A DNA stretch of 64,000 nt from Paragonimus westermani. Lineage: Eukaryota > Platyhelminthes > Trematoda > Plagiorchiida > Troglotrematidae. Location: contig QNGE01000845.1 in the NCBI GenBank assembly GCA_008508345.1, positions 89,875-153,874 of the forward strand, in the 5' to 3' direction. This document shows positions 1-12,665 of this stretch, one piece after another. The position numbers and the translations under genes are program-made. The notes under the pieces were generated by a model. It worked only from the letters and a program-made list of their open reading frames with translations. It searched no databases and was not told the DNA's origin. Each line of letters starts with the position of its first letter. Position 1 is the first letter of the stretch.

Positions 1-3000
1 CAGGAAGAGATGCCAACCATCTTCCAACCCCCAACCTGGAGGACCAGGAGACTGTAGTTTGTCAGACCTCTACCTGTTGGCCTGCCTGGTATGAGTAACT
101 CTGTCCAGTTTAGCCCAAAAGGTCATAGAGATGCGCAAGCCGTCACACCACGTCAAGGTCCAGTCTCACCGTGACGAGAAAAGATAACGTTTTTAAGCCA
201 CATCACTGTGTTATGTGTTTCGAAATCCTAGCTGAAGTGAAATGTAGGAATTAAGGAGACTTCCTCTCCTGTATCAGTCTGTCGATTCGTCACGGATAAG
301 TGATTTCCGTTTAAAACCCCGTTGAGAGAAACAACCGGGGCAATGTGCATGCTTGACGGTGCCGAATGGAGCAACGAAAATTGGCACGTTACATTTTATT
401 CGATAGTCCTGCACTCTGGTAACTATTTCTAACCGGTTCATTTCACTAACAGGAGGGATAACTCAGATGAAACACTCAATCTTGAATAGGAATACACAAT
501 TTCATTGAATCAGGATGACCAACCGTGACTTGACCAGAGAATGTGTCACTAAGACTGATGGAACAGCGAACTGTCGATTAAGTAGAAAACACTTGTAAGC
601 CAGTTAGCAGAACAGGGTAAATGAGGAGTACAGCACCTAGTGTACGCAGTCAGTGAATTTTGCACACAAATCTCTAACCAAGCAATAACAATATGACGTA
701 ACACACAGAGCTAGAGACTAGTTACCAAGCCTCATGACTTGTTTGTGGTCACTCTATGCTTAAGCACCCAAACGCAAAAACCCACAAGGTACACGACAAA
801 GTGAGGATTTACGATAAAAAAATACCAAACAGGGAAACTGAAGTGATTGTAAAAAAAGCCTAAGCTAAAGGTTCGTTGTTGTAAGAAAGTGTCCGATTTG
901 TGTGGAATCTATCTCCCAAAATCAACAATTTAGGTTCAGATTGAAACATCAGCAACAGCACGTGCGACAGTGCGCAACGTCCACAACGTCGGCATTTACA
1001 TTCAAGATTATGGATGAGATTTGTAATTTTTTCAGACAGTTCTCTGAGATTTGGAAGCACCCAGTTCACGCATGAGCCAGTGCGCCGCATGGCAATAACA
1101 CAATGTACAGTTTCTAACAATGAGTCTGGTAAGAGGAGAGCAACATAATCAAGCACATGTCTCAGTATGTTTCTAATACTGAAATCGCTTTAACCCACTG
1201 CACAATCAAAAAGACATTAGACATGCCAGTATACATAATAAATAATTCAGTTTACCTCACTCAGGAGACAGCTTGCTTCTACCTAGTGATAACTGAAATG
1301 GTATCTGACCGTTTTTCATGGAATGAGTCAACTGACAAAAAGCATGGATAGTTGTGCAACTCACCTTATAATTCTGTAGCTGACTCATACGCCCATCGTA
1401 ACAGTGCCATTTTGTGGCTTGCTAGAAAAGCATCCATATCATGCCTATTCTAAAAAAAGGGAGAGTAAACTCTCGCCTAACCTCCTGTGTCTATGGTACA
1501 GCAAAAGTTTGCAAAACTGCCTATCACATCGATGGATGCACGGGCCAAAATCATGGGCCTGAAAAAAGACCGCGGTATATGTGCTCAACTACGCGCACCC
1601 AGTTTACAATTTTAACGACGAAAGGTTTGTTCATCCCCCTACTTTGCTTCATATCTGGCCTCGTTTTTACATAATTCTAACATTCTTGTTTTCGGGCTAG
1701 GTAAGAAATTGAACCAAGAATAAGTAATGTTCACACTCTCTGTGATTACTCACGATTCAAAATGAAGTTTTGTGTTAGTTTGGTTGGGTGAACCATTAGC
1801 CCTCAAAAAGTGAGGAGGTGGGTAAGTTACAAGGGTATTAGTGACTTTAGTGGAATGCACAATTGATTACGCCTTGATGAGGAAAATAAGATGGAAAACA
1901 CAGTAAAGATATTGCTAATTATCAATCCTTCAAAGGAAATCCACTAAATGAAAGCAGATTAAATAGGACAACGTCTATAATCCCATATGAGCTCAAAGTG
2001 GCTCAGTATTGACGATATTAGCCAGATTCAGATCCGAACGACTTCATTTGAAGTGAGTTGATACCAAAGTTTTGGCAGACAAGAAGTAGCTATCTCATAA
2101 CTGAAGTGATATGTTGCACGACGACAAAGACCGCGTACTACGGAAGCCTACAACCTAACTTAAAACATAGTGGTAGTGCTAACAGCAGAAGAAACAGCAG
2201 CAGCAGTAGAAACAACAACAACAACAACAACAACACTAACAAAGAATGCACTTTGGGTGAGTGGATGTTCACCCAGACCTAATAAACCGATCCGCTTCGT
2301 GGAGTCCTTAAACAGACTGTGGAACTGAAATATCTGCGTGTCTTGTTAAGCCGTAAACTCAGGATAACCTCCAATCAAAAGACTCTGCTGTGTTGACATA
2401 ATCAAGAAATCTGTATTAGAGTGCAGGGTAATAAGCACAACCCTCTCCTTTCGTGGGAAAAATAGCAATACGGCCGAATCTGACTGACATTAGAAAACAA
2501 AGTTTGAGTCAATGAGGAAAAGTAACCTCAATAAGTCAAAGGTGTAATCATGCGTGTCCACTCCTGGCTCACGGATTGCAAACATCTACTCACTCCTGAA
2601 ATTCCTCCCAGAGAACCAAGCAACGATAATGTGAAGACGACGGACAGTGTTAATAACATGGGACTGGTATTTAGAATATAGAAAATACTGTTGATTACTG
2701 CTCACAGAAATAAACTCGCCAATCACACAATGTAAAAAATTGATGCGAACGAGGGAACCGAGTTTAATGCGATAACCAAAAATACTGAGCGTCGCTTGCA
2801 ATGATAAATGTTCTCACAAATCCAAAGTCGGAGAAAGATGCGGAAAGCAGAGCAAAAATGTACCTAAAACCTTCTTTCATATAGATAAACTACTATGCAA
2901 GCACCAGTAGTATGATCTTCAACACTAATTTCTTCACTGGTCGTGTTACAAAATCGAGGTTAGCGGTGTGTGCGCTTTCTGGCGCATATTTTTGCTCTTT

Positions 3001-6000
3001 TGAAGAAGTGATGATTCGCGACCTGTCAGAGGCTGTGCACCATGTAGGTCTGACAAACAGTCGACACAAGTGAGACTAGCAAACTTCTTCGTTTTCCGTA
3101 GTGATTCATTGGCTTCTATTGGGTTGAGTTGATCGGCCATATGCACACGTCATGCTGAATAGTAATGCAGGTTGGAAAACTATTGCATCTCTGAATTGAG
3201 TAAAACAAGTCACAAAGATGCTGAACAGTAACAAAATTAGTAAACCCCAGCAATAGGACAGATGTCAGAGCATTCTGCTGAGGGAGATTCTGAGAGTAGA
3301 AAAGATAGCTGATCCGAAAGTTACCATGCTGCTACCTAGTCTGTCTTCTCTTACTCAAGATTTCGGACATAGGCCGATCCAGGTCACACCCGATTGGCCA
3401 GACGAAACATCGTCAAACGACGGTTCGAAACCACTGCAACTGTTTTATTCATCTTACCACATCATTGCAACCTTAGACCATAGAGATTGACCATTTGACG
3501 GGCCGACAACACAAACCATAATGTTGCCCATAAGGGGAGTGGAAAGTGGGAATTGTTCAGAAGTACGGCCAGTGTTTGATGGTTTCATCTCAGCTTTCCA
3601 GGTATTTGGAATGAGCACTGTGGGTACAAAAAATCAGTTCGTTCAGGCATTACAGTTGTGATGTTCTCCAGTTGGCCTCCAAAGTGACCTAAATCAGCAT
3701 AAAACTGATTACCCAGTGGCACCCAATAAAATAAGCATCTCTATGACCACGATTATTTATGAGCATGGCGAGGAAGTATAAAAAACGAGGACCCGCGCTT
3801 ATTTAATCGGGACATCTGAATGTGTAAAAATGGACATGCTTCAGGCGTTAGAATGAGGTAATGTGCGCTTTACAATACTTATGTATGGAACACACCCACC
3901 GTATTTCCAAGGCCAATCAAATTCACCATCTTATGACATATCCGTATAACCTTACAAGTATGCAGTAAGCACCATAAACCAATGTGCCAACACTGCCCGA
4001 CACAACGAATAGCTTCCACTCCAATTCCCAATCTGCAACGCCAAACAGTTGGTGTCGTTTGTCTTATCAACCAACCACTTAAATTACCTGTTGATCAGAA
4101 CGAGCGCCAGCACATATGAAGCCGGTTTTTCAGACCGTTTGAGTCGACCCAGACTGAACAGATCGCGCGTATGCGTGAGGACTTGTATGCACTCCACTCA
4201 TTCGATGAGACCAAGCGAGCACATTCATTCCGGTGCATCGGTGGCTATTCAACCAAAAAATAGACAACAATTTCACTGACGGTAGTCGAGTTGGACTCGA
4301 AGAATTAAAATTCTGCCAAGTATCGAGATAGTCCACTGCAATCTCAGTAGCGATGACAATTCCGATTTTGATTGTGGGATGTATAGTTCTTTTCCGCAAT
4401 CGAACTGAACAGATGACGCAACTCCTTTTGTGAAACCGGAGGGTAACGCCGTACTGGCGACCGCCTGAATTTGTGCTACTCTCTTCACCGTTTTGGTCGG
4501 TTATCCATATTGATGACTACATCAAACACTCTTCATCTGCATCCGCAACCAAACGAGTCATCACTTGTGTTGCGTGGCCCTCCAAGTCGAAAAAAAACAA
4601 ACAGCCCGAGTCCGGTCAAAAATAGAGATCGTAGATTTGCGATGTGGACATACATATTGAAGGGAGGGGGTGACAAAAGTTGCTGGATTGGATGCATTTT
4701 TCGACTTATACAGGTTAGGCCATACTGTCAAGAACGAACCGACCGATGTACACAGAACAGATTGGGTCAAAATTCATAAGGTCTATTTTAATGTCAGTTG
4801 GTTCACCAATGTAGCCTTGATCGATCATCACAGCAATATGTCGAACAAACTGAGACGCTCGGAGAGTGGAGTTTAACGACAGCCCAGGCAGGAGAAGGTT
4901 TGATAAGGAGCGCTCGTGCAAAATTTGCTTACCATGGAAACCTAAACCGAAACGAATTTAAACGCTGGCGGCTTCATGTACTTATGACTCTTGGAAATTG
5001 TACACTGACGATAACACGTCGAAAAACAAGAGGTACGCGCGATTGCATGTGCCTCATTAGCATCCAGGCTCACCATTAACCGAAGACTTGTCGACTGGAC
5101 CAAAACACAAGGTTTTACAGAATACTTGGGATCCTTTTGCGTCCAAACGCATAAAGTCCTAAGCGTATGCAACCAACTACCGAAAGGTTTGCACAGACTT
5201 CATTGTTGAGTACTGATGAACCATTAATGCCAGTGAAAACCCGGTATTGAATCTGAAGTTATGTGCAAAATAAACAACATAGATATGAGATAAACAAACT
5301 AGTTATCAAAACAAAAACACTGTTGCCTGTGACGCAAACAGAACACCAGTGTGAAGAGCTTATTGCTCACAATCTAGGCCGGAGTCACTATGATCATTGT
5401 GTAGATTTTGTAGATAATTGGAGTCAAACAGCCTGCCTCATTGTGGGCCTTGATTTAACTTGCGTTATTTGTTTTCAGGTAACATTGCGAAGAATTCCAC
5501 TGAATTCGATAAGCTTTTCCTTTTTACCAGCGACTTAATATTGAGTTTTATGTACCAAAGGCATGTCACTCAGAAAAATTCCTTTAAGTGTGTGAAAAGT
5601 AGCTCGGCAACAAAGTAAACAGTTTTTACACCGGGCATTTTTCAAGAAGTCGGAGATATATATGAATATGTCTTACTCATCATGATCGCTTTCCTATTCA
5701 CGGAAGTTAATCATGAACAGAGTGACTAATGTGAACTTGAAGACTTGCAAATCTCTGGGATGTTATCTAATGTTCAGCACAGCACTTAACATCACGGTGA
5801 GTATAAAAATAAGTCAACTTCTTTAAAGTATCCTCTACGGAGCAGTGACCACCATGCTTCAGTAATTCACTCAGATAACTCAGTCACACAACTACAATCA
5901 CAGAACCACCTTATCCGTCATTTCCCTTAGCAACCCAGACATATTCTGTGGGTCATAAGAGCTTCAGGTGTTCGAGAGAAAACGTCGATCTACAGGTACC

Positions 6001-7440
6001 TTGCGTCAATCGTCTGTGGCATCGACATGTGCTTGGTGTGGAAGTAGATGGACTAGCATTCCCAGTACATAGCCCAACCATCTAACTCTGCGAATGTGGA
6101 AAGGCTGAACTAGTTTGGTACCAAGTACAATTATACGCCTCCTAACCTCAGAATGGCCCATTCGAGGGCAGTATGCGTCCACTAGCCTGAGTGGCCATGT
6201 TCTACAGTTCCATAGCCCGCGTTATTCAATAAGAAAGTCGACGTTGGTACTACGCAATTACCTCGGGATTACAAACGTAATCCGTAAAAAGTGATGCACC
6301 TTGGTGAGGCGTTCGTACTACTACATTAGTCTCACTAGCAAGAGCCACCTCTCTCAAAAAATGTTACCGTAGAAAGCGTTACAATATAAATCAACAAGGT
6401 GCACACTTTACAAAGGGCATACGAAAAGTTTGACTTTCAATGAGTTAGGTTCTAAGGCTGAACAGCATACTTTGGAATTCTATGGAGGTACAGAGTGATT
6501 AATATTTCACACAGCAGTTCTGATCCGGTGATTACTTGAGTTTTCCACAACCAATCCGAAACAGTGCGGTTTCACTACGCTGCACGTTGACCTACTGCTA
6601 GTGATACTCGCGCGTGGTCAGTTCTAGAGTCGTATATACTCGAAACGATGAAACGGGGGTTATTATTGGTGATCAGAGAGAACAGCTCCACTAAGAGCAG
6701 ACAAGCATGCAATGACTGAAGGCTACTAGAGATATTTCAACGAGACCACAAAAGATCACGTGAAGTCTGGGAGATGTGTCTCTTTTGTTAATGCCAAAGG
6801 TTACATATGCACGCACGTCCCATAAGGGTGCAGACCATAGAGTATGTATGCGCGGGATCAATCGGATGCGCCTCAACAGGAAGGCGTGGTTCCAAGTAGA
6901 ATAAGTTTTTTGCCTCCTGCGTAAACTCTGCAATGTCACGGATAATGATGGCGACAAGTAAGCACCAGCAACATCCAAAGTAGGAAGATAACCAAAAAAC
7001 AGGCGCTAAATACAATGAAGCAATTCCAGATTCACAACTGGAAGGCGGAATAAGATTTAACAGAAAGCTGGCTTAAAGCATAGAAATGCAAATTCAAGTG
7101 CATGTGTCGAGACCCAGTATGCCGGACCAGAGCTTACTCTGTAACCGGCTCTTCTTGAAATAAGAAGGGCTGATCACCGAACACAGTCGTTTACAGTCGG
7201 TAATGATGGTCTACTCGAATGCTAAAACCGGTATGGCATCTCATCGTGTGCACTATTTATCAACCTAGAACTCAACTGGCTGTCAAACTGATGAGCCATC
7301 CTCTCACAAACGTAACTCGGTGACGTTTCGAAAAGTGTCTCTTGTTGAGGGAACACTACAATGAAAATTAGAGGTTAATCAGTTGGTCAAGCTGGTCATG
7401 TGAGTAGCCAAACTTCACTTGCATTCGCATATTCTACATC
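1..7440. other. No assignable gene; non-coding DNA
   Basis: Only short open frames occur, on both strands and overlapping each other, and none gives a protein family I recognise. The one notable local feature is the CAG/AAC triplet tract listed separately. The region ends where RTE endonuclease similarity begins on the + strand near 7530. Promoters, exons with splice signals or ancient repeats could be present but I cannot support any. Confidence 0.5.
2186..2237. repeat. Imperfect CAG/AAC triplet microsatellite
   Basis: An imperfect run of CAG/AAG units passes into about seven AAC units. It lies in an otherwise unremarkable region and sits in a short open frame giving Ser/Asn-rich peptide, which is what such a triplet tract always gives. 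I infer no coding role. Confidence 0.8.
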
Positions 7441-7529
7441 ACTTGTATTTTGGCAGACTGCTGCGCTTCAGCCCGATCACAAAACTTTGTAAAATAATTT
7501 TCCTACAAGGTACCCTCTAACAGAAACTA

Positions 7530-9700
7530 AGAGCTTCTCCATATGAGCCCCTGGTGACACCGAGGCTGGATCACATAATCAAGTTGGCGTGAGAATCGCG
7601 CTGAGTTCCGATGCGAAACAATGTTTGCTGATTGGATTCCAGTGAACAGTAGCTCAATACATCAATTAAAGTCGGTCAACATATACTAGGATACCGTTCT
7701 TTGTCAGCCTTCTTTATCAGCGCATGCTCCAAATGCTAGAGGTCCAAATACTACCAAGAATGCGTTCTACGACACCACAGTGGACCTTCTGAAATGGACT
7801 AAACAGTCAAACACCACCATACCAGCCGTCGACTTAAATGATCAAATCAGTTATCCTCTCCTAGATAAGAAGCGAGTGGATAGTGTTCCGAGTTCGGACA
7901 CAACGCACGAAGGCCTCTGAGACTGTGCGCATCTTATGATCTCTATATTTTGAGCACTGCATTGGAATACTGAGAGAAGCATTGTGTCCTATGCACCTCG
8001 GTCATGAACAAAAATTTTTACACAACAATCGGTTACAGGTTTGCCACCTTGTCAAATACTGCCAAGCATTGTGGAGCAACCATGCGGACATGGATCATAG
8101 TGTTGTTCGCGACAGTTTTTTCCGTCACTTGCCCAGAAGACATATACTCTCAACCTCAAATTAATCAATCGACACACAAACCTATCAGGAAGGACTGGCA
8201 ACACATAGTTCCCAGTTCGATTAGGGTGAAGAAGCCCAACGAACACTAAAAACAAATCTCAACAACTATGGGAGTTTACTGTGAACAGAAATGTTCCGGA
8301 GAAACTGTGCGATCGTGAAAAAAAAACCTGTCAGGTCGATAAACCTCACAAACAAACGTTGTTCGAGTGTGTGTGTGACGAAGATCGTTGAGAATATAAA
8401 CACGTGCCGACGAAAAGATCTGAGAGAGCGCGTATCACTTAGTCGAAGAGATGAAAGAGACAGACCGAACCTTTTTCATCCGGCACCACAGAAAGCCATT
8501 TTTTACTCGTAGTTATGCTGACTGCTGAGTCAATCTGAATGGGAAAGCATCCGAGAAAGGTGGTTTATTTAACACCATTCCTTCGCGCCGACCCGACAGG
8601 TAGGCTGAATAGTTTGGGGAGCAGTACAGCCGGCCTCACTCGGGCCATACAGACGGCGGGACTGAATGACCAGTCATTGCAATTCAGAAGGTACTCTGTC
8701 GGAAGCATAATTAGACCCAGTGTGCTTAAGTTATTGAAGCATGATAAGGTTCCTGGGCCAGATATCCATTCTCCTTTCTTTTTCAAAGCAGTGCTATTAA
8801 AAAATGAAGAGATCCCGTGGTTGGGGCCTGTCAAAAGTGAGTACTATTTTCAAAAAGGGATCCGAAGACTACGTGGTAACCACACTGGCATCAATCGGGT
8901 GCCTGTTGCGTCCAAGTTACTCGCTGGTGTCATTCTACGTCAGTTCACAAACCCCAGAGGAAACGGGTATGTGAAGAATAGATAGGATTTCGGGCAAGTC
9001 GAAGGTGGATTGACATTCCAGGAGATGTGCTTGGTGAAACCAGTGAGGTTGGTGCTGAGTTTCTTCCTGGCACCAGGTTGATCGACATTGAGTGTGCAGA
9101 TGACAATGTCCTACTTAGGCCTCTGCTGAACAAAGAATGAACGGGCTGGTGTGTATGGAATGCGCTTCGCACCTAAAAAGTGCGGAGCGCTGCTGTTTAA
9201 CCGTGAGGAATTCCCATTTTCATGTTACTTATTTCAGGCAGTCCGACTAGGGCTGTGAGCAGTTTCACAAACTTGGGTAGCACTACCTCGTCAACTCGGA
9301 ATATTTTTGGGGAGAAACCACTGACCACAGCAAAGGCGGGTGTTGCCTTGGCGTTGAAAGTCGTCCGTTTGTCGTTGGAACAAAGGGTGTTTGTGTTTTA
9401 TTTTTCTCGATGATTCGGGAGCATGGCCTGTTTGTGACGAAGATAACAACAGGTTTCTGTAGTTCAACATCATTATCTCCAGCAATTAGCTCACATCAAG
9501 TGGGATAATTACATAAGCAACATAGCCGTTCGCCAGCGAGCAGTTCGGAACGCTCGGGGTACAGTTCACGGACAGACTTCACTTTTCCTTTCTTTGGGGA
9601 TGATCCTGATAGGGATAGGGGGTTCTGCACCCACATGGATGGTTTAAATGACTGTGCTCATGGTGGAAGTTACATAGTATGACGAGAATGATAATTTGAT
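7530..9700 (+). pseudogene. RTE-type non-LTR retrotransposon relic (copy E): endonuclease, RT and C-terminal block
   Basis: RTE elements encode one protein with an apurinic-like endonuclease followed by a reverse transcriptase. Blocks in family order but in shifting frames are visible. Endonuclease pieces read APGDTEAGSHNQVGVRIALS (about 7550), AFYDTTVDLLK (about 7765) and DHSVVRDSFF (about 8095). RT pieces read HDKVPGPD (about 8742, family core K..GPD) and GINRVPVASKLLAGVI (about 8886). The palm motif is DIECADDNVLL (9084-9116), so the usual Y is C but both aspartates remain. C-terminal pieces are SFTNLGST (about 9253) and WDNYISNIAVRQRA (about 9506). The stretch is about 2.2 kb against roughly 3 kb for an intact ORF, so segments are missing, including the palm block containing the first catalytic Asp. 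Several frameshifts make it a pseudogene. The 5' and 3' ends are approximate. Confidence 0.8.
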
Positions 9701-10840
9701 GCACTGGAAAATTTAGTTGGACGATTCATATGACTTAGTCGCTGTACGCCAACCTACATGTGTTGAGCAGTTAACAGTAGATCAACAGGGGAAATTCAAT
9801 CAGCTACGTACTTTTGGGACCAAACGCTTACATTTCGGTGGCATGGCGTAAACTGGAGTGCGATACACCCACTCAGTGCTCCAAAAAAATGCACGGTTTA
9901 CACAGTGTGTGCCAGCATTTTCCATACCCTTGATGAGACAGACTCGACGATCGTCACACTTGGTGCGAACGTGACATTGGCAAAGGTGACCGATGAGGAT
10001 TTCAACAAGACGTGGGGGTGCTTGGATTATCGGGTTCTGTATAGTTAGGCTGACCTCCTCTCTATGGCGTCTGTCCACGAATTAGCACACGGAACGGTGA
10101 GCACCACGACGTACGATAGACACCAAGCAAAGGGGTCCAAATGACTTCACTGGTCGTTGGGACCACCGATGAAGTTGAGAGACAAAGACAGTCCAGAAAG
10201 TATGCCGAATGGACAAAGTGAGTGTGGACTTGCCAACACACGTTATGTCCGACTAACCTCGGGCATTTCCAACAAACCTACTCCGTTCAAATCGATTCCG
10301 AAGGTTCTCGTTGGGTGCAATGTGGAAATAGGGCGACTACAATGGGAGTAGTTATAACATTTTCGTGCACTTTCACGACCATGCTGACTAGGCTTTGAAA
10401 CACTGAATTCCCTTTGTTCAGTTCATCAAGGGAGGAATATATAATTAGGCTTTAACAGTGAGAAAAGTAGACAGCGGCTTTGTTCACAGTAAACTATCAA
10501 TTATAGGGATTTTGACCATAACACTGTTGCTTATGCTTGTGATAGCAGTTCTACCTATCTGAAACCGTTACTACGCAAAATCCCTTGCGGAAAATTTGAT
10601 TCGAAGACAAATGTGGGAATTGTTCTGCTATAGCTGTGAACAGTGGAGAATTAGTTTGAACTATTATTCAACTTGCAGAGTAAGCACACACGGTCAACTC
10701 TCTTCAGAGCGTACTGACGATAGAAATAACAATCCGTTCTGTTAGGATGTGTTAATATTGTCCGTAATAGTTTGTGTTGTCATCACGTGCGTTTATAAAC
10801 TGATGAAACCTTGACATATGTTCGATTAGTTGATTGACAG
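9700..10840. other. Spacer, nothing assignable except a possible PLE-terminus motif
   Basis: No protein similarity seen. At 10394-10430 a sequence beginning GAAACACTGAATTCCCTTTG resembles the units flanking PLE-2 at 43682 and 46006. It could be a scrap of a Penelope-like element terminus, but it is short and lies in inverted orientation relative to the nearby PLE-1. Confidence 0.4.
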
Positions 10841-11370
10841 AAGGCAAGAGAATGTAATTACAAACTGTTTCAAAAGTTCCTTCCGGGCTAAAAGTACCGG
10901 TCAATCGCGGACAGCAGTTGTTGAAGAAATGATAATAAAGCACATGGAAGCATCAAACAAAGCTCTGTAAAGAATCTTACAAATCTGCAACTCATCAAAA
11001 GCATACGTTTACCGAATTCTGAAAAGACTTCGTGTTCAACCGCCTAAGGAGTTTCAGGTTCAACTAACTGTACATGGTAATCCTGATCGGCCTCACGACT
11101 TTTGCTTTTATGCCCAGGTAGGACTGAAATTCAGCTCACCATGTTCAGCAATGAGGCAATACACACGTGTAGAACGGACTAAAATGAAAACCGTATTACA
11201 GAGCCGCTAGAAATTTAAGGCTATTCAAAACAACACAACGCGAATCCAACCAAGTCAAGGTTTCGGATGGCACTCCGGGAGATGAGATTGTGGGGCAATG
11301 TTTGCTCGACAGAACTTTCACTGATGAGACACTAAGGAGGACTTGGATAAGTTTTAGGTTCTACATATTT
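10840..11370 (+). pseudogene. DDE (mariner/Tc-related) transposase relic
   Basis: A frameshifted series of peptides follows the order of a mariner-like DDE_3 transposase. A GRPRT-like linker before the second DNA-binding helix appears as KSTGQSRTAVVEE (about 10890). The helix-turn-helix end reads VYRILKRLRVQPPKEFQVQL (about 11006-11065), followed by a PDRRLDFC-like block read as PDRPHDFCF. The first catalytic block is MFSNEAIHT (about 11141), where the family has SDEA, so the Asp is replaced by Asn. A V.VWCG..D.IIGP-like block reads DEIVGQCLLDRTFTDETL (about 11283-11336). The third catalytic block was not found. I saw no terminal inverted repeats. It is certainly non-functional; the family call rests on remembered motif order. 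Confidence 0.55.
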
Positions 11371-11739
11371 ACAGACGTTTCTAAACCTTCAAACATCGCT
11401 CTCCGACAGGATCTTCACCACTGACTGTTTTAAAGTGTGATATCAATAGGACAGCACTCTACCGCGTTATGTAGTCGTCTTTCGTCAATAAATCCACAGT
11501 CAGCTTAGTGGAGAATGGATTATGTGATTTGGGTGGTCATTCATAAAAGCCACTCCACTAAACAGTAAACGAAGTCATGTGATAACACCCTGATTGTTGA
11601 CAGAAGTCACGTTAACCACATAAGCTATATAATAGTTTTAAGCCAATCGTGAGTTTATCATGATTCCGACCAACAGACAGTGTGCTATGGTGAAACAAAA
11701 AAACACAATTGTTTAGACAACTTAAGGCAAAAAAGTTAG

Positions 11740-12665
11740 TAAGGTTTAAACCACATGGGAGCTCCAGGGTTGTCATTTTAGACACAAGTTGGTGGAAGAT
11801 GCTATCAATATTGGATGGCCAAAATTCTAGCAAATGGATATAGTGGACAATTTCGACGAAATTGAAGATGGCACTGGACATCATTTGATTCTCTTACAAC
11901 TACGTGCAATTGATGATAAGGCGTATAAAGCTCCTAAACTGTGCGACTCGTCGATACCTCAACTTCATGGCCTCCCGATGACACACTTGGTTGGAACCTA
12001 GATTAGGCTTATTCTGGCAAAATCATAGATAAATTGGTAGGATGGTCAGTCACCTTTCTAATTCCACTAGAACAAAAAATGAAGGCATATTCTACTAAAA
12101 ATTCATTTGAATTGATCAGTAACTCAGGAAACATCAATCCTGTTGGCATACCCTGTAGACCTCACTTACTGTTCACGAATGTCCCACTATATGAGGCAAA
12201 TGATTACATTTTTGAGCTCGTCGAAACAAACCACATTACTATATCTGTCTCAACCGATAGTCTGACGGTTGTGCACTGATGGTTGTGCACTGAAAATGCC
12301 AGATTCGGTCCTCTCGACCTGTTCTACCGTTAAGTAGATGGGGGTAGCAATGACTCTATCTAGGTAGAATTTTACATGTTAAAGACTGAGAAGGAGTTAA
12401 CCACAGGTACGGCAGACTTGTCACACAACAAATACTATATCGACGACATTAACATTCAATCATTCTAAACAGACAGCGGATAATCTAATGCCACGCTTGA
12501 CTAGTTTCCATCCCAGCCTGAAGGTAACATGTAGGTTTGGGACCAACGATTGTCTACTGTTCTTAGGCCCAATCGTAAGTCGTTGGGAAGGTGGTTCTAT
12601 TAAAAGAGCTGTTAGTACCTGTGGTTCAGTAGTTTCACGTTAGACCAACATAAATGTGCACTAAT
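11740..12665 (+). pseudogene. Penelope-like element reverse transcriptase relic (PLE-1)
   Basis: PLEs encode an RT related to telomerase, usually joined to a GIY-YIG endonuclease. In order I read a DKG..VVLD-like block as SSRVVILDTSWW (about 11757), IPQLHGLPMTH (about 11954-11986, family LYGLPKTHK), LLFTNVPLYEANDYI (about 12166-12210, family SLFTNVPL), LFYR*VDGGSND (about 12322-12357, family FYRQ.DGVAMGSPL), YYIDDI (about 12433-12450, the catalytic YxDD motif with both Asp kept) and CLLFLGPIVSRWEGGSIKRA (about 12558-12617, family LPFLDV.V.R..DGS..R.VYRK). Most lies in one frame with in-frame stops; the part before about 12010 is one frame off. I could not find a GIY-YIG domain after about 12700, so the 3' end is lost or too decayed. 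Confidence 0.85.

Noticed and set aside
860..1156. 98-codon minus-strand frame with LDYVALLLPDSLLET, checked as a RT palm motif
   Set aside because: No aspartate pair and no flanking RT blocks.
4273..4488. Minus-strand frame faintly like a Gypsy RNase H (YIPQSKSELSSLLRLQW)
   Set aside because: No RT, integrase or LTR signal nearby, and downstream frames do not continue the domain.
4670..4876. Reading YFNVSWFTNVALIDHHS, similar to the PLE block SFDV.SLFTNVPL
   Set aside because: Neighbouring PLE blocks (LYGLPKTHK before, GVAMGSPLGP and YxDD after) could not be found in any frame, so a chance match is likelier.
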